Part shown: positions 1 through 8,681 of the stretch, one piece after another
Layout of the letters: each line of letters begins with the position of its first letter
How positions within the stretch are numbered: the first letter of the stretch is position 1
Assembly: GCA_937901455.1 (NCBI GenBank)
Contig: CALDIA010000064.1
Span: 1-34,128 of the forward strand
DNA length: 34,128 nt
Reading direction: 5' to 3'
Source: an uncultured Bacteroidales bacterium
GTDB taxonomy: Bacteria > Bacteroidota > Bacteroidia > Bacteroidales > WCHB1-69
Position numbers and translations under genes: made by a program
Notes under the pieces: generated by a model
Database searches by the model: none
Told to the model about the DNA's origin: nothing
Seen by the model: the letters and a program-made list of their open reading frames with translations, nothing else

Positions 1-2318
1 ACATAGGAGTAGAAGGAGACGGCTCGGCGGTTGTTGCGGAAGGTGGAGTTGGAGCACTGGACGATGCCGCCGGCAGTGAGCCATTCGTTCCCCTCGAGGC
101 CTGTTCTGATGGCGCAGTGGGCATTCTCTATGGTGGCTCCGTTGAGCAGGGTGACGGTGCCCTGGTTGGCGGCGGTCTGGTGCTTGGTGCGGTCGCCCAC
201 CACCTCGATGCCCTGCCACATCTCATTGGCACAGGCGGAGGTCAGCGTGCCGCCGTCCACGATGAGCTTGTCCCCGGGACGGACGATGAGGCGGGAAGAG
301 GATCTGCATAATAGAGTGTCAGTAATGGTCAAAGTTGCAAGAGAATCAATAGTGACTTCTACAGGCATAAATGTTTTCACTGACCATGTAGTGTTGGAAC
401 TGATATGGAAAGGTGTGGTTGATATGGGGAAAGGATTTGACAATACTGAAGTAATATTGATGCTTTTCGTCATCGTGTACATCAGTCTGCTCTGTTGGTA
501 AACATTCACAGTAAGAATACCCATACCGGTACTTGTTGGTATAATAGTCACAGAACTGCCGTTGTCATATGCGATACTCATATTCGGTGTGGTCGTCCAG
601 GAGTATGTGAATAATTCAGGGTGCAGGATGTCGCATGTGTAAGTTTTTCTATCACAATCAGACAATGTGTTGTCACCGCTAATAGACGTGTCGTATCCAT
701 ATTCCATAGCAAAAACCACAGCCTTGTGTGCATCAACCAAACCATAGCCCATTTCTTGATTCCAAGTGCCATTAGGATAGGTATTACTGATTTGGTATGA
801 TGTTGTTCCTATTTTTTTTGTGGTAGACTCTATAATGGATTTAACCTCGCTAGCTGTCAGATTATTATTGGCAGATAACATTAAGGCAGCTACACCTGCC
901 ACTTGGGGGCAAGCAGCAGAAGTGCCACCAAAGCGACCTGTATAGGCTAAATAATTGATTCCGGAAGATGGAAGTGTTTCGTTATTATTTGAGTCTGGGT
1001 TGTAACCTTGAGAACCAGGGATGTCTATAGACCAAACCTCAAATTTTTCCCCTGATATTTGAGAAGGATATGCTTTATGAGAAGGAGCTACAACAGATAT
1101 TTTATCACCATTAGGACTATAATTGGCCACATAGTTATTTCTGTCAGAAGCGCCAATTGTGATCATTATTTCATTAGGACAATTTGCGGGGAATAAAACA
1201 TATCCGCTGTCGTTATTTGCGCGATGAGCTGTGTTGCCAGCCGAAAAGGTTATTATACATCCTTTACCATTACGTCCGTTAAGTGTAGCATTGTTGATGG
1301 CATTTACTATTGCAGGGAAAGCATTAGGATTTGAAGTGTTTACGCCCCAACTATTAGAAATGATATCAGCACCATTGTTAGAAGCAAAATCTATGGCCGC
1401 CACAAAAGCATCTGTCGCATTATTCTCAAAAGGAACACGTATAGGCATGATCAGGCAGTTTTGAGCAATGCCAGCAATTCCTTCATTGTTGTGCGTGGCA
1501 CCAATAATTCCCGAACAAGCGTTACCGTGGTTGTCATTCCCGACAGGCGACGGGTCGTTCTCCGAAGAACCATCATACGTAGCAGCAAAGTTGCTGCCGG
1601 ATAACCTTATTTGCCTTGAACTGGGCAAATCTGGATGATTGTTTGTTACCCCACCATCAATGATAGCAATTATAATTGAAGAAGTACCATTTGTGATATT
1701 CCATACTTCAGGAGCATTTATGTCTGCATCTATGGTAGTCACATGCCCGTCATTTATGGTTTGTCCTATACTGTGCAAATAGAATTGATACGAGAAATAT
1801 GTATCGCTAATAGTGTCTGTACATTGTTGAAAATTCACTACAAAATTTGGATGTGAAAACAACACCAAACCAGACTCTTGTAGTTTGTTTGCAATTGACA
1901 AATCGTCATACTCATAGCCCTCAGACACTTTAGCCAATACGTAAGAAGTGCTAATCTGAAGAATTTCTAAGGGAAACGATTGAACAATGATTTCTAAATT
2001 ATTCTCATGATTTGGCCAAAACAATATTTGTCCATTACAGCCCAATAGTTCTCCTTCCTCTGTTTTAAAAACGGGATATACCATCAAATTCTCTTTTCTG
2101 GCTTTTTCCCTATTCGCTACTATTGCATATCTTTTATTTCGTGAAATTACCAAAGTAGAATTATTGGAAATATAATTATTAACAAATGGGTTGTCATTTA
2201 CCAACAATACGGTATCTGTAGGAAAGATTTGCTTTTGTTGATCAAAGCAATAATAATATTGCGTTTGACCATTTAAACAACACAATACCAAAGAAATAAT
2301 TAATATAGTTCTTCTCAT
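1..2318 (-). CDS. Secreted subtilisin-like (S8) serine protease, 3' end outside window
   Basis: Open from an ATG at 2318 to the left edge (772 codons visible, no stop). The N-terminus is signal-peptide-like (short basic start, then ILIISLVLCCL). Residues about 25-200 look like a propeptide region. The S8 catalytic triad is readable: Asp221 in IIAIIDGGV, His264 in NDNHGNACSG, Ser467 in GGTSAACPQVAG; Asn362 in FSAGN is the likely oxyanion-hole residue. Residues about 540-640 resemble a PKD/Ig-like domain. From about residue 673 the DNA becomes abruptly GC-rich and the protein changes to a beta-helix-like segment (GGTLTSACANEMWQGIEV). A T9SS sorting domain is expected at the missing C-terminus but cannot be seen. 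The start is 2 bp after the upstream lipoprotein stop, so the two are probably co-transcribed. The protease call is firm; substrate unknown. Confidence 0.93.
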   Translation of the reverse strand, partial: MRRTILIISLVLCCLNGQTQYYYCFDQQKQIFPTDTVLLVNDNPFVNNYISNNSTLVISRNKRYAIVANREKARKENLMVYPVFKTEEGELLGCNGQILFWPNHENNLEIIVQSFPLEILQISTSYVLAKVSEGYEYDDLSIANKLQESGLVLFSHPNFVVNFQQCTDTISDTYFSYQFYLHSIGQTINDGHVTTIDADINAPEVWNITNGTSSIIIAIIDGGVTNNHPDLPSSRQIRLSGSNFAATYDGSSENDPSPVGNDNHGNACSGIIGATHNNEGIAGIAQNCLIMPIRVPFENNATDAFVAAIDFASNNGADIISNSWGVNTSNPNAFPAIVNAINNATLNGRNGKGCIITFSAGNTAHRANNDSGYVLFPANCPNEIMITIGASDRNNYVANYSPNGDKISVVAPSHKAYPSQISGEKFEVWSIDIPGSQGYNPDSNNNETLPSSGINYLAYTGRFGGTSAACPQVAGVAALMLSANNNLTASEVKSIIESTTKKIGTTSYQISNTYPNGTWNQEMGYGLVDAHKAVVFAMEYGYDTSISGDNTLSDCDRKTYTCDILHPELFTYSWTTTPNMSIAYDNGSSVTIIPTSTGMGILTVNVYQQSRLMYTMTKSINITSVLSNPFPISTTPFHISSNTTWSVKTFMPVEVTIDSLATLTITDTLLCRSSSRLIVRPGDKLIVDGGTLTSACANEMWQGIEVVGDRTKHQTAANQGTVTLLNGATIENAHCAIRTGLEGNEWLTAGGIVQCSNSTFRNNRRAVSFYSY

Positions 2319-2320
2319 AT

Positions 2321-2689
2321 TCAATGCTTATATATGATTTGAACTTCAGGCAAATCATATACTAAATAAAAATCTTCGCAAATTCTACAATTAGGTGTCA
2401 TTTGATATCTTCCTTTTATTTCGCTTCCAACTGGAAGCTCGGCGTTAGGTTTAGAGTATGTTTTGACAACATTCTCGTATTGTGTGCCATTAATGGATAC
2501 TACACCCCCGATATCAGCAGGTGACTGTACCTCAATAAGATAGCCGTAATAATCGTTTGTGCAATGCTCATATCCTATTATTTTTCCTTTCATCATGTAG
2601 TTGTTTTGTCTCTTGCAGCTTAATATGGTCAAGAGAAGAATCGAAAAAACAAATAATAGAAAAGGCGTAATGATTTTATTTATTTTCAT
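2321..2689 (-). CDS. Small predicted lipoprotein, function unknown
   Basis: 122 codons. Residues 1-24 form a type II signal sequence ending in the lipobox TILSC, so Cys25 is the predicted lipidated residue. The following residues (KRQN) lack the acidic surface-export signal described for many Bacteroidota lipoproteins, suggesting a periplasm-facing protein; this is inference. The mature part is about 97 residues with Cys43 and an NCRIC motif near residue 96. I do not recognise the family. It lies 2 bp upstream of the secreted subtilase gene, a spacing that suggests co-translation and perhaps a role linked to the protease, but nothing in the sequence proves this. A TATCTTTGC promoter-like element lies at 2797-2805 on the minus strand, about 107 nt upstream. 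Confidence 0.8.
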   Translation of the reverse strand: MKINKIITPFLLFVFSILLLTILSCKRQNNYMMKGKIIGYEHCTNDYYGYLIEVQSPADIGGVVSINGTQYENVVKTYSKPNAELPVGSEIKGRYQMTPNCRICEDFYLVYDLPEVQIIYKH

Positions 2690-2756
2690 AATTTTTTATA
2701 TTTAGTATTTGACGTTTTTTAATTCACATACCTCTATTTTTATTTGCCAAATTATT

Positions 2757-2780
2757 TTGACTATTTTAATAAATAGTCAA
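2757..2780 (-). terminator. Perfect 10-bp inverted repeat after the amidase gene
   Basis: Arms TTGACTATTT and AAATAGTCAA pair perfectly around a 4-nt loop. It lies 26 bp past the amidase stop and 67 bp before the lipoprotein start. There is no clean T-run on the minus strand after it, only AT-rich sequence, so it could be a weak terminator, an mRNA-stabilising hairpin or an operator. Confidence 0.45.
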
Positions 2781-2805
2781 GACAAGCAATTATGCTGCAA
2801 AGATA

Positions 2806-3978
2806 CTATTTTTTCAGCAGCGCGTTGGCTTCGGCGACAGTTATTTTTTTATCACCCTGAAAAGCAATGACAAAGGCATCTGTGTATTGAGGCTTAACCT
2901 TGTTCAGAATCTCGATGGCCTGCGACTGGGTTGGCTCATCGCCCGCAGTATATTTCCATGTGTTATTCTCGTGGTAGAAGTTCACCTCTGGAATATTGCT
3001 GAATCGGCTATCGGAGAGAGCTATTTTCTTGGGGGAACTCATAAACTGTACTTTGAAGTGCACATCGTTCTTGAAGGTCTTCTCCGAAATGGCCGGGGTG
3101 ATGACGGGCTTCTCCTCTTTCTCTTTTTCGTTTTCCGTGACGGTGGAGGGTTCCTCGGTGGGTTCGGTGGATGCCAGCGGGGTTGCCGGCGTGCTCTCCA
3201 GATGTTGGTTGGTGACGGTGTTGTAATACTCCACAAAGCCTTTGTAGATGGCGGTGGCTATCTGGTTTTGTTTGGCGTCTTGGGTCAGGTATTTCTCGTT
3301 CTCCAGGTTGGTCAGGAAGCCTAACTCGATAAGGATGCTGGGCATGGCCACCTTGTAGAGCACCCAGAAGCCGGCCTGTTTGATGCCGCGGTTGACGAAG
3401 TGGTTGGTGCTGATCATGTTCTGCTGCACCTTGTTGGCCAGCAGGATGGAGTTGGCCAGGTAGGCGTTGGAATAGAGCGAAAATATGATGCTGGCCTCCG
3501 GCGAGTTGGGGTTATAGCCCTCGTAGTTGTTCTCGTAGTTCTTCTCCTTCAGCATGGCGGCATTCTCGGTGCGCGCCACCGCGAGGTTGGCTTCACTCTT
3601 GTGCAAGCCCATCACCCACGTCTCGGTGCCGCCGGCGGAATGGTTCTCGGCCGCATTGCAGTGGATGGAGATGAACAGGTCGGCCTTGTTGGTGTTGGCA
3701 ATCTGCGCCCGTCGGTACAACTCCACGAAGACATCCGTCTTGCGCGTGTAGATGACCTTCACATTCGGGCAGTTGTCGGTGATCAGCTTGCCTAATTTCA
3801 GCGCGGTGGAGAGGCACACGTCCTTCTCTTTGGAGTGGGCGCCAAGACAACCGGAGTCATGACCGCCATGCCCCGCATCGATGACCACCTTGAACGGTTT
3901 CTGCTCTGTTTGGCCGCAAAGCACCCCGCCCATAAAAAATATCACCCAACACAATAAGTACCATATTTTTTTGTTCAT
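2806..3978 (-). CDS. N-acetylmuramoyl-L-alanine amidase (Amidase_3, AmiC type) with C-terminal SPOR-like domain
   Basis: 390 codons. A zinc amidase that cleaves the bond between MurNAc and the stem peptide, used in daughter-cell separation and wall remodelling. Residues 1-22 are a signal peptide. The catalytic domain begins with VVIDAGHGGHDSG; likely zinc ligands are His37, Glu51 (KEKDV) and His106 (SIHCNA), and the catalytic glutamate is Glu218 (ILIELGF). A Pro/Glu/Thr-rich linker covers about 262-298. Residues about 305-390 resemble a SPOR domain, which in this family binds denuded septal glycan. The gene is divergent from lptD across 77 bp. The start has a standard ATG directly before the signal peptide. 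Family call is strong; the cell-division role is inferred from the family. Confidence 0.94.
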   Translation of the reverse strand: MNKKIWYLLCWVIFFMGGVLCGQTEQKPFKVVIDAGHGGHDSGCLGAHSKEKDVCLSTALKLGKLITDNCPNVKVIYTRKTDVFVELYRRAQIANTNKADLFISIHCNAAENHSAGGTETWVMGLHKSEANLAVARTENAAMLKEKNYENNYEGYNPNSPEASIIFSLYSNAYLANSILLANKVQQNMISTNHFVNRGIKQAGFWVLYKVAMPSILIELGFLTNLENEKYLTQDAKQNQIATAIYKGFVEYYNTVTNQHLESTPATPLASTEPTEEPSTVTENEKEKEEKPVITPAISEKTFKNDVHFKVQFMSSPKKIALSDSRFSNIPEVNFYHENNTWKYTAGDEPTQSQAIEILNKVKPQYTDAFVIAFQGDKKITVAEANALLKK

Positions 3979-4004
3979 AATACTAAAACTTTAAGTATTT
4001 TTGC
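3970..4004 (+). promoter_or_regulatory. Candidate Bacteroidota promoter for the lptD operon
   Basis: TTTG at 3970-3973 and TATTTTTG at 3996-4003, separated by 22 nt, fit the Bacteroidota consensus TTTG/N19-21/TAnnTTTG with a spacer one base too long. The lptD start is 52 nt downstream. The -33 box lies over the start codon of the divergent amidase gene. Confidence 0.5.
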
Positions 4005-4020
4005 ACTTTATAATTTAAAA

Positions 4021-4029
4021 GCAAAAATA
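4021..4029 (-). promoter_or_regulatory. Candidate -7 element for the amidase gene
   Basis: The minus strand reads TATTTTTGC, matching TAnnTTTG, 42 nt before the amidase start. No good TTTG -33 box is present at the expected distance. It forms an inverted pair (ATTTTTGC / GCAAAAAT) with the plus-strand lptD element, so two promoters would sit back to back. Confidence 0.4.
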
Positions 4030-4055
4030 AATTATATTGCTTAATTAACTCGTTT

Positions 4056-6668
4056 TTGGATAAAAAATTATACACATACGATTTTTTATATTTCCGAAGG
4101 ATCTTTCTGTGTCTGACAGTCCTTTGTTTCTGCTCGTATGTGCAAGCGCAACGACCGCGGAAGGCTCCTCAGCAATCGGTGGACACCGCCGTCATGGTGA
4201 CACCTCTTGACAGTGTGCACTTGGACTCTCTTGTGCGCGCCAGCAAGTCTCCAAAGCGCATTTCCCCCAACGCGATCGAACAGATTGTGTACTACAGTGC
4301 AGAGGATTCTACCGTTAACGACCTCCAAAACCGCTTCACCTATCTCTTCGGTAATGCTGTGGTCAAATATGAGGACATGGAGTTGCGCGCCGACTACATA
4401 GAGATTGACTTCCGCAACAATGAGCTATATGCTTCCGGGGTAATCGACACCTCGGGCACCCTGCAAGGCAACCCTGTCTTTGTGCAAGGCGAGATGGAGT
4501 ACAAGGCTCGCGAAATCAAGTACAACTTCACAACACACAAAGGCAAGATCACCCATGTAATCACCACTGAGGACGAAGGGTTCATTCATGGTGAACAGGT
4601 CAAAAAGATGGGCGACAATGAGGCTTTCATCAAGAATGGCAAATACACCACCTGCGATCTGGAGAGCCCGCACTATGAGATTGCCTTCACCAAAGCCAAG
4701 ATTATCCAGCACGACAAGATCATCATAGGGCCCGCCTACCTGAGTTTCTCAGGAGTACCTACCCCGCTGGCTTTGCCATTCGGTTTCTTTCCGCTTGAGA
4801 AGACCCGACGATCGGGCTTCGTAATGCCCAACATCGGCGAGTCCGCCAGCCTGGGCTTTTATCTGCAAGACCTTGGCTTTTACTTTGGCATCAACGAGAA
4901 CCTTGACCTCTTGTTGTCGGCAGACATCTACACCCGCGGATCCTGGGCCATCAAGGCTCAGTCCAACTATGTGTACCGCTACAAATGCAAAGGTCAAATC
5001 AAGGCAGCCTTCTCGCAAACCTACATGGGCGAGCGACTCATCGACTCATCCTTCTACCATTCCAACGACTTTAAATTATTTTGGGACCACCAGCAGGACG
5101 TCAAGTCGCACCCCACCACTCGCTTCAATGCCCACATTGACATTGTGAGCTCCAACTATGCCAAGTACAACATGACCTCCACCAACGACTATCTGTCGAA
5201 CCAATACACTTCCTCCATCAATGTCTCCACATCCGCCAAAGACGTCTTCTTTGTGGATGCCTCCCTCTCCTATTCGCAGAACACAGGAACCAAGGCCATC
5301 AACCTGAAGCTGCCAGACATCAGCATGTCGGTCATCCAGTTCTACCCCTTCCGCAAGAAAAACAAGGTCGGATCGCTGAAGTGGTTTGACAATATCTCCA
5401 TGAAGTGGACCTCGCAGTTCACCGGGCAGGTGGACACTTACGACTCGCTCTTTTTCAAGTCGCAGACGTGGACTGACATGAACATAGGCATGATGCACAC
5501 CATCCCCCTGACCATCCCCATCAAAATTGCGAAGTTGATTAATTGGAACACCGTGGTGACCTTGACGGAGAAGTGGTATTTGCAGAATTACACTCGCGAC
5601 ATGACCATCGACACAGTGGATGACGTGGCCTATGGCGTTGTAAACCGCTATTTCCATCGCGGCTTTGACGCATTGCACGATCTGCGCGTCTCCTCCGACC
5701 TCACCACCAAGGTTTACTTTATGTACAACTTCAAGAAAGGAGGTCTCTATGCCATACGACACATCGTGACGCCCACCCTAAACATGACCTATCAACCAGC
5801 CTTCAGCAAAGGCATTAACGACCAATACTACAACCCCATAACGGGCACGTATGTGGAATACTCCTATTTTGACAATGCCATATTTGGCACCGTCAACCAG
5901 CACACGCAGGCATTGGTGCGGCTCTCCTTCGGCAACAATTTGGAAATCAAGGTGCGTTCCAAGCGCGACACTGTCACCGGCTTCCGGAAAATATCCATCT
6001 TTGACAACCTTAACGTGGGCATGAGCTACAACATTGCCGCCGATTCGTTGAATTGGTCAAAGTTGACCGTGTCGGGCCGAAGCACCTTATTCCGTCAACT
6101 TTATCTGACCTTCAACTTTGTCTTCGACCCCTACATCATCAACGAAAACGGGGTGCGCTGCAACATTACCGAGTGGAAGGCAAACCACCGGCTCTTCCGT
6201 ATGTCGTCCACAGACTTCAGCATTGCTCTCAACTGGCGCATCGACCAAAACACCTTCAAAAAGAACAAACAAAAAGAGCCTTCCAGCAAAAGAGGGCTTC
6301 CTTGGTCCTTCACCTTCAACTACACCTTCTCATACGGCTTATCCGACAACATCTACTACTATCGCCTGCAAGACTCTGTGCTCTACAACCGCAACATAAT
6401 CCATACCCTAAACGTTGTGGGCGACTTTTATATAACCAAAAAGTGGAAGATTGGCTTTACCACAGGCTATGACTTTGTGCAGAAAGACTTCTCCTACACC
6501 TCTGTAGATGTGCACCGTGATATGCACTGCTGGGAAATGGCTTTCAGTTGGATACCTTTCGGATATCGCAAAGGGTGGAGTTTCACCATCAATGTAAAAG
6601 CCAACGTGTTGAAGAATGTCCTGAAATACAACAAGCACAACGACTTCCGCGACAATCTTACCATGTAA
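4056..6668 (+). CDS. lptD: LPS-assembly outer-membrane protein LptD (OstA-like), TTG start
   Basis: 870 codons. LptD forms the outer-membrane barrel that, with LptE, inserts lipopolysaccharide into the outer leaflet. The N-terminus after the TTG at 4056 gives a good signal peptide ending near SYVQAQ; the next in-frame ATG lies past the signal sequence, so the TTG is preferred. Residues about 85-250 match the OstA/LptA-like jellyroll (AIEQIVYYSAEDS; LFGNAVVKYEDMELRADYIE). A family-typical segment reads YTTCDLESPHYEI, followed by PTPLALPFGFFPLEKTRRSG. From about 250 to the end, alternating aromatic/polar strands fit the barrel. It is the first gene of a four-gene run: the next ATG is 25 bp after its stop. 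Confidence 0.9.
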   Translation: MDKKLYTYDFLYFRRIFLCLTVLCFCSYVQAQRPRKAPQQSVDTAVMVTPLDSVHLDSLVRASKSPKRISPNAIEQIVYYSAEDSTVNDLQNRFTYLFGNAVVKYEDMELRADYIEIDFRNNELYASGVIDTSGTLQGNPVFVQGEMEYKAREIKYNFTTHKGKITHVITTEDEGFIHGEQVKKMGDNEAFIKNGKYTTCDLESPHYEIAFTKAKIIQHDKIIIGPAYLSFSGVPTPLALPFGFFPLEKTRRSGFVMPNIGESASLGFYLQDLGFYFGINENLDLLLSADIYTRGSWAIKAQSNYVYRYKCKGQIKAAFSQTYMGERLIDSSFYHSNDFKLFWDHQQDVKSHPTTRFNAHIDIVSSNYAKYNMTSTNDYLSNQYTSSINVSTSAKDVFFVDASLSYSQNTGTKAINLKLPDISMSVIQFYPFRKKNKVGSLKWFDNISMKWTSQFTGQVDTYDSLFFKSQTWTDMNIGMMHTIPLTIPIKIAKLINWNTVVTLTEKWYLQNYTRDMTIDTVDDVAYGVVNRYFHRGFDALHDLRVSSDLTTKVYFMYNFKKGGLYAIRHIVTPTLNMTYQPAFSKGINDQYYNPITGTYVEYSYFDNAIFGTVNQHTQALVRLSFGNNLEIKVRSKRDTVTGFRKISIFDNLNVGMSYNIAADSLNWSKLTVSGRSTLFRQLYLTFNFVFDPYIINENGVRCNITEWKANHRLFRMSSTDFSIALNWRIDQNTFKKNKQKEPSSKRGLPWSFTFNYTFSYGLSDNIYYYRLQDSVLYNRNIIHTLNVVGDFYITKKWKIGFTTGYDFVQKDFSYTSVDVHRDMHCWEMAFSWIPFGYRKGWSFTINVKANVLKNVLKYNKHNDFRDNLTM

Positions 6669-6693
6669 AAAAACGCAAATCATCTCAAAAAAT

Positions 6694-8649
6694 ATGAAAC
6701 GAGCATTTCTCTACAGCATTTTAGCCCTATTGCTTGCATGGCCCGCTTTTTCCCAGCCGATGGCACAGCGCCTTGCTGCGGTACCTGACGACCGTTACGC
6801 TTCCTACGACAAGGTGACTGTTTTTGACAGCACCTATGTGATGATGGAAGAGAGTGGTTTGAGCCATGTGTACAACCACCAATTATGGAAAATTCTGTCC
6901 GATGATGGAGGCCGGGACTTCAGCATAGTAAAAATGGATTACGACCCTCTTTCGGCCTATGTGGAGATTCGCAAGGTGGTCATATACCGCAAAAACGGCC
7001 AGCAGGAAGTGGTGGATGCGCCTGTGTTCGACTATCCTGCTCCAGCCTACATGATTTACTGGGGCGCGCGTCAGAAGATGGTCTGCCTCGGCCGTCTGGA
7101 GGTGGGCGACGCTGTGGAAGTGCAGACCTACAAGAAGGGTTTCACCTATGCGCTACTACAGGGCGATGACCCAGACGCCAAGTATATACCTCCCATGAGA
7201 GGTCACTTTTACGATATTGTGCCATTTTGGAGCGAGCAGCCTGTAATGGAGAAAACCTATCAGGTAAACGTACTTACAGACAAAAAGTTGCGCTATACGG
7301 TATATCATGGCACGTTGCAGGAAACCCAAGAGATTGCCGATGGTGCCAGAACGCTTTACACCTTCACCAAGAAAGACATCATACCCATACGAACACCCCG
7401 TTACACACTGGCAAACAACGACATACAAACCAAGCTGCTGCTCTCCACAGCCCAAGATTGGGAATCAAAGTCGCGTTGGTTTTATAGCGTCAATGAGGAT
7501 TATGGCAGCTTTGTACCCACAGAGGAGGTGAAGGAGAAAGTTGCTGAACTGCTGAAGAAGGCCAAGAGCGAGAATGACAGTATTTCGATCTTGACGCACT
7601 GGGTTGCCGACAACATGCGCTATTCAGGCATCTCAATGGGCGAGGGTGAGGGATTCACGCTTCACAAATGCGAGATGAACTACACAGACCGTTGTGGGGT
7701 TTGCAAAGACAAGGCTGGCATGCTCATCAGCATGTTGCGGGCGGCGGGGTTTGAGGCGTATGCTGCCATGACGATGGCGGGTGAGCGTATTGACGACATC
7801 CCCGCCGACCAGTTCAACCACTGCGTGGCAGTCGTCAAGCGGCGAAACGGCAACTACCAGCTCTTGGACCCGACCTGGGTACCGGGCGTGCGCGAGTTGT
7901 GGTCCAGCGCCGAGCAGCAGCAGAACTACCTGATGGGCCTGCCTCAAGGCGCCACCCTTGGCAAAACCCCGACATCCCGTCCGGAAAACCACCTCCTCAA
8001 GATGACTGCCAACACTAAGGTCAAGAAAGACGGTACGCTGTCGGGTACGGTGACCATCACCGCCGAAGGGCAATCTGACCGTACTGTACGCGCACTGTTC
8101 AGCGACCGCAAGTCCGAGTGGCGCGACAATGTGGAGGCCCAGATGCGCTCCCTCTACCCTAACGTGCGCCTCCGTTCCGTCAAATACTCTGATGAAGAGA
8201 CCTACCTGGAGCACCCCGTGAAGATTACATACAAGTTTGACATACCCCACTACGCCACTGTCAGCGACAGGGAGGTCATCGTCACGCCTTTGCTGGCCCG
8301 GGGCATCTTCACCTTCGCCATGCGCGAGCTCTACTACGATACAGAACTCGAGAAACGCGACTATCCTTTCAGTGATCGCTGTTCCCGGCTGGTCGTCTTG
8401 CATGAAACCATCACCCTCCCTTCTGGATATACCTCCGCCAAAACGCCAAAGCACCGGCAACTCGCTGGCAAGGACATCTCCTTCGACGGAGGCTATAAAT
8501 TCGAAAACAACAAATTCGTCTTTCAGGAGACTATCCGCCTCGGCAAACGCATATACGAAGCCTCCGACTGGCCCGCCTACCGAACGGTGGTGGAAAACCA
8601 AAAGTTTTTCCAAAGCACCCCGCTGATTGTTGTAAAACCCGCTTTGTAG
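6694..8649 (+). CDS. Secreted DUF3857 / transglutaminase-like protein, triad intact
   Basis: 651 codons with a signal peptide (residues 1-20, ending PAFSQ). Residues about 30-250 match DUF3857, the domain that usually precedes a transglutaminase core in this family. The core at about 290-410 carries a Cys-His-Asp triad: Cys337 in CGVCKDKAGML, His376 in FNHCVAV and Asp392 in LLDPTW. The C-terminal 230 residues look beta-rich, like other members. The family is common in Bacteroidota and its substrate is not established; the fold could act as a cysteine protease, amidase or cross-linker. It sits 25 bp after lptD and 32 bp before a paralogue that lacks the triad. Confidence 0.88.
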   Translation: MKRAFLYSILALLLAWPAFSQPMAQRLAAVPDDRYASYDKVTVFDSTYVMMEESGLSHVYNHQLWKILSDDGGRDFSIVKMDYDPLSAYVEIRKVVIYRKNGQQEVVDAPVFDYPAPAYMIYWGARQKMVCLGRLEVGDAVEVQTYKKGFTYALLQGDDPDAKYIPPMRGHFYDIVPFWSEQPVMEKTYQVNVLTDKKLRYTVYHGTLQETQEIADGARTLYTFTKKDIIPIRTPRYTLANNDIQTKLLLSTAQDWESKSRWFYSVNEDYGSFVPTEEVKEKVAELLKKAKSENDSISILTHWVADNMRYSGISMGEGEGFTLHKCEMNYTDRCGVCKDKAGMLISMLRAAGFEAYAAMTMAGERIDDIPADQFNHCVAVVKRRNGNYQLLDPTWVPGVRELWSSAEQQQNYLMGLPQGATLGKTPTSRPENHLLKMTANTKVKKDGTLSGTVTITAEGQSDRTVRALFSDRKSEWRDNVEAQMRSLYPNVRLRSVKYSDEETYLEHPVKITYKFDIPHYATVSDREVIVTPLLARGIFTFAMRELYYDTELEKRDYPFSDRCSRLVVLHETITLPSGYTSAKTPKHRQLAGKDISFDGGYKFENNKFVFQETIRLGKRIYEASDWPAYRTVVENQKFFQSTPLIVVKPAL

Positions 8650-8681
8650 AAGATGATTGTTGAACCCCAAAAAACAAAGAC

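Noticed and set aside
31..501. 156-codon plus-strand frame at the left edge
   Set aside because: It lies opposite the subtilase C-terminal region, which reads as a coherent protein in the minus frame; the plus product has no domain.
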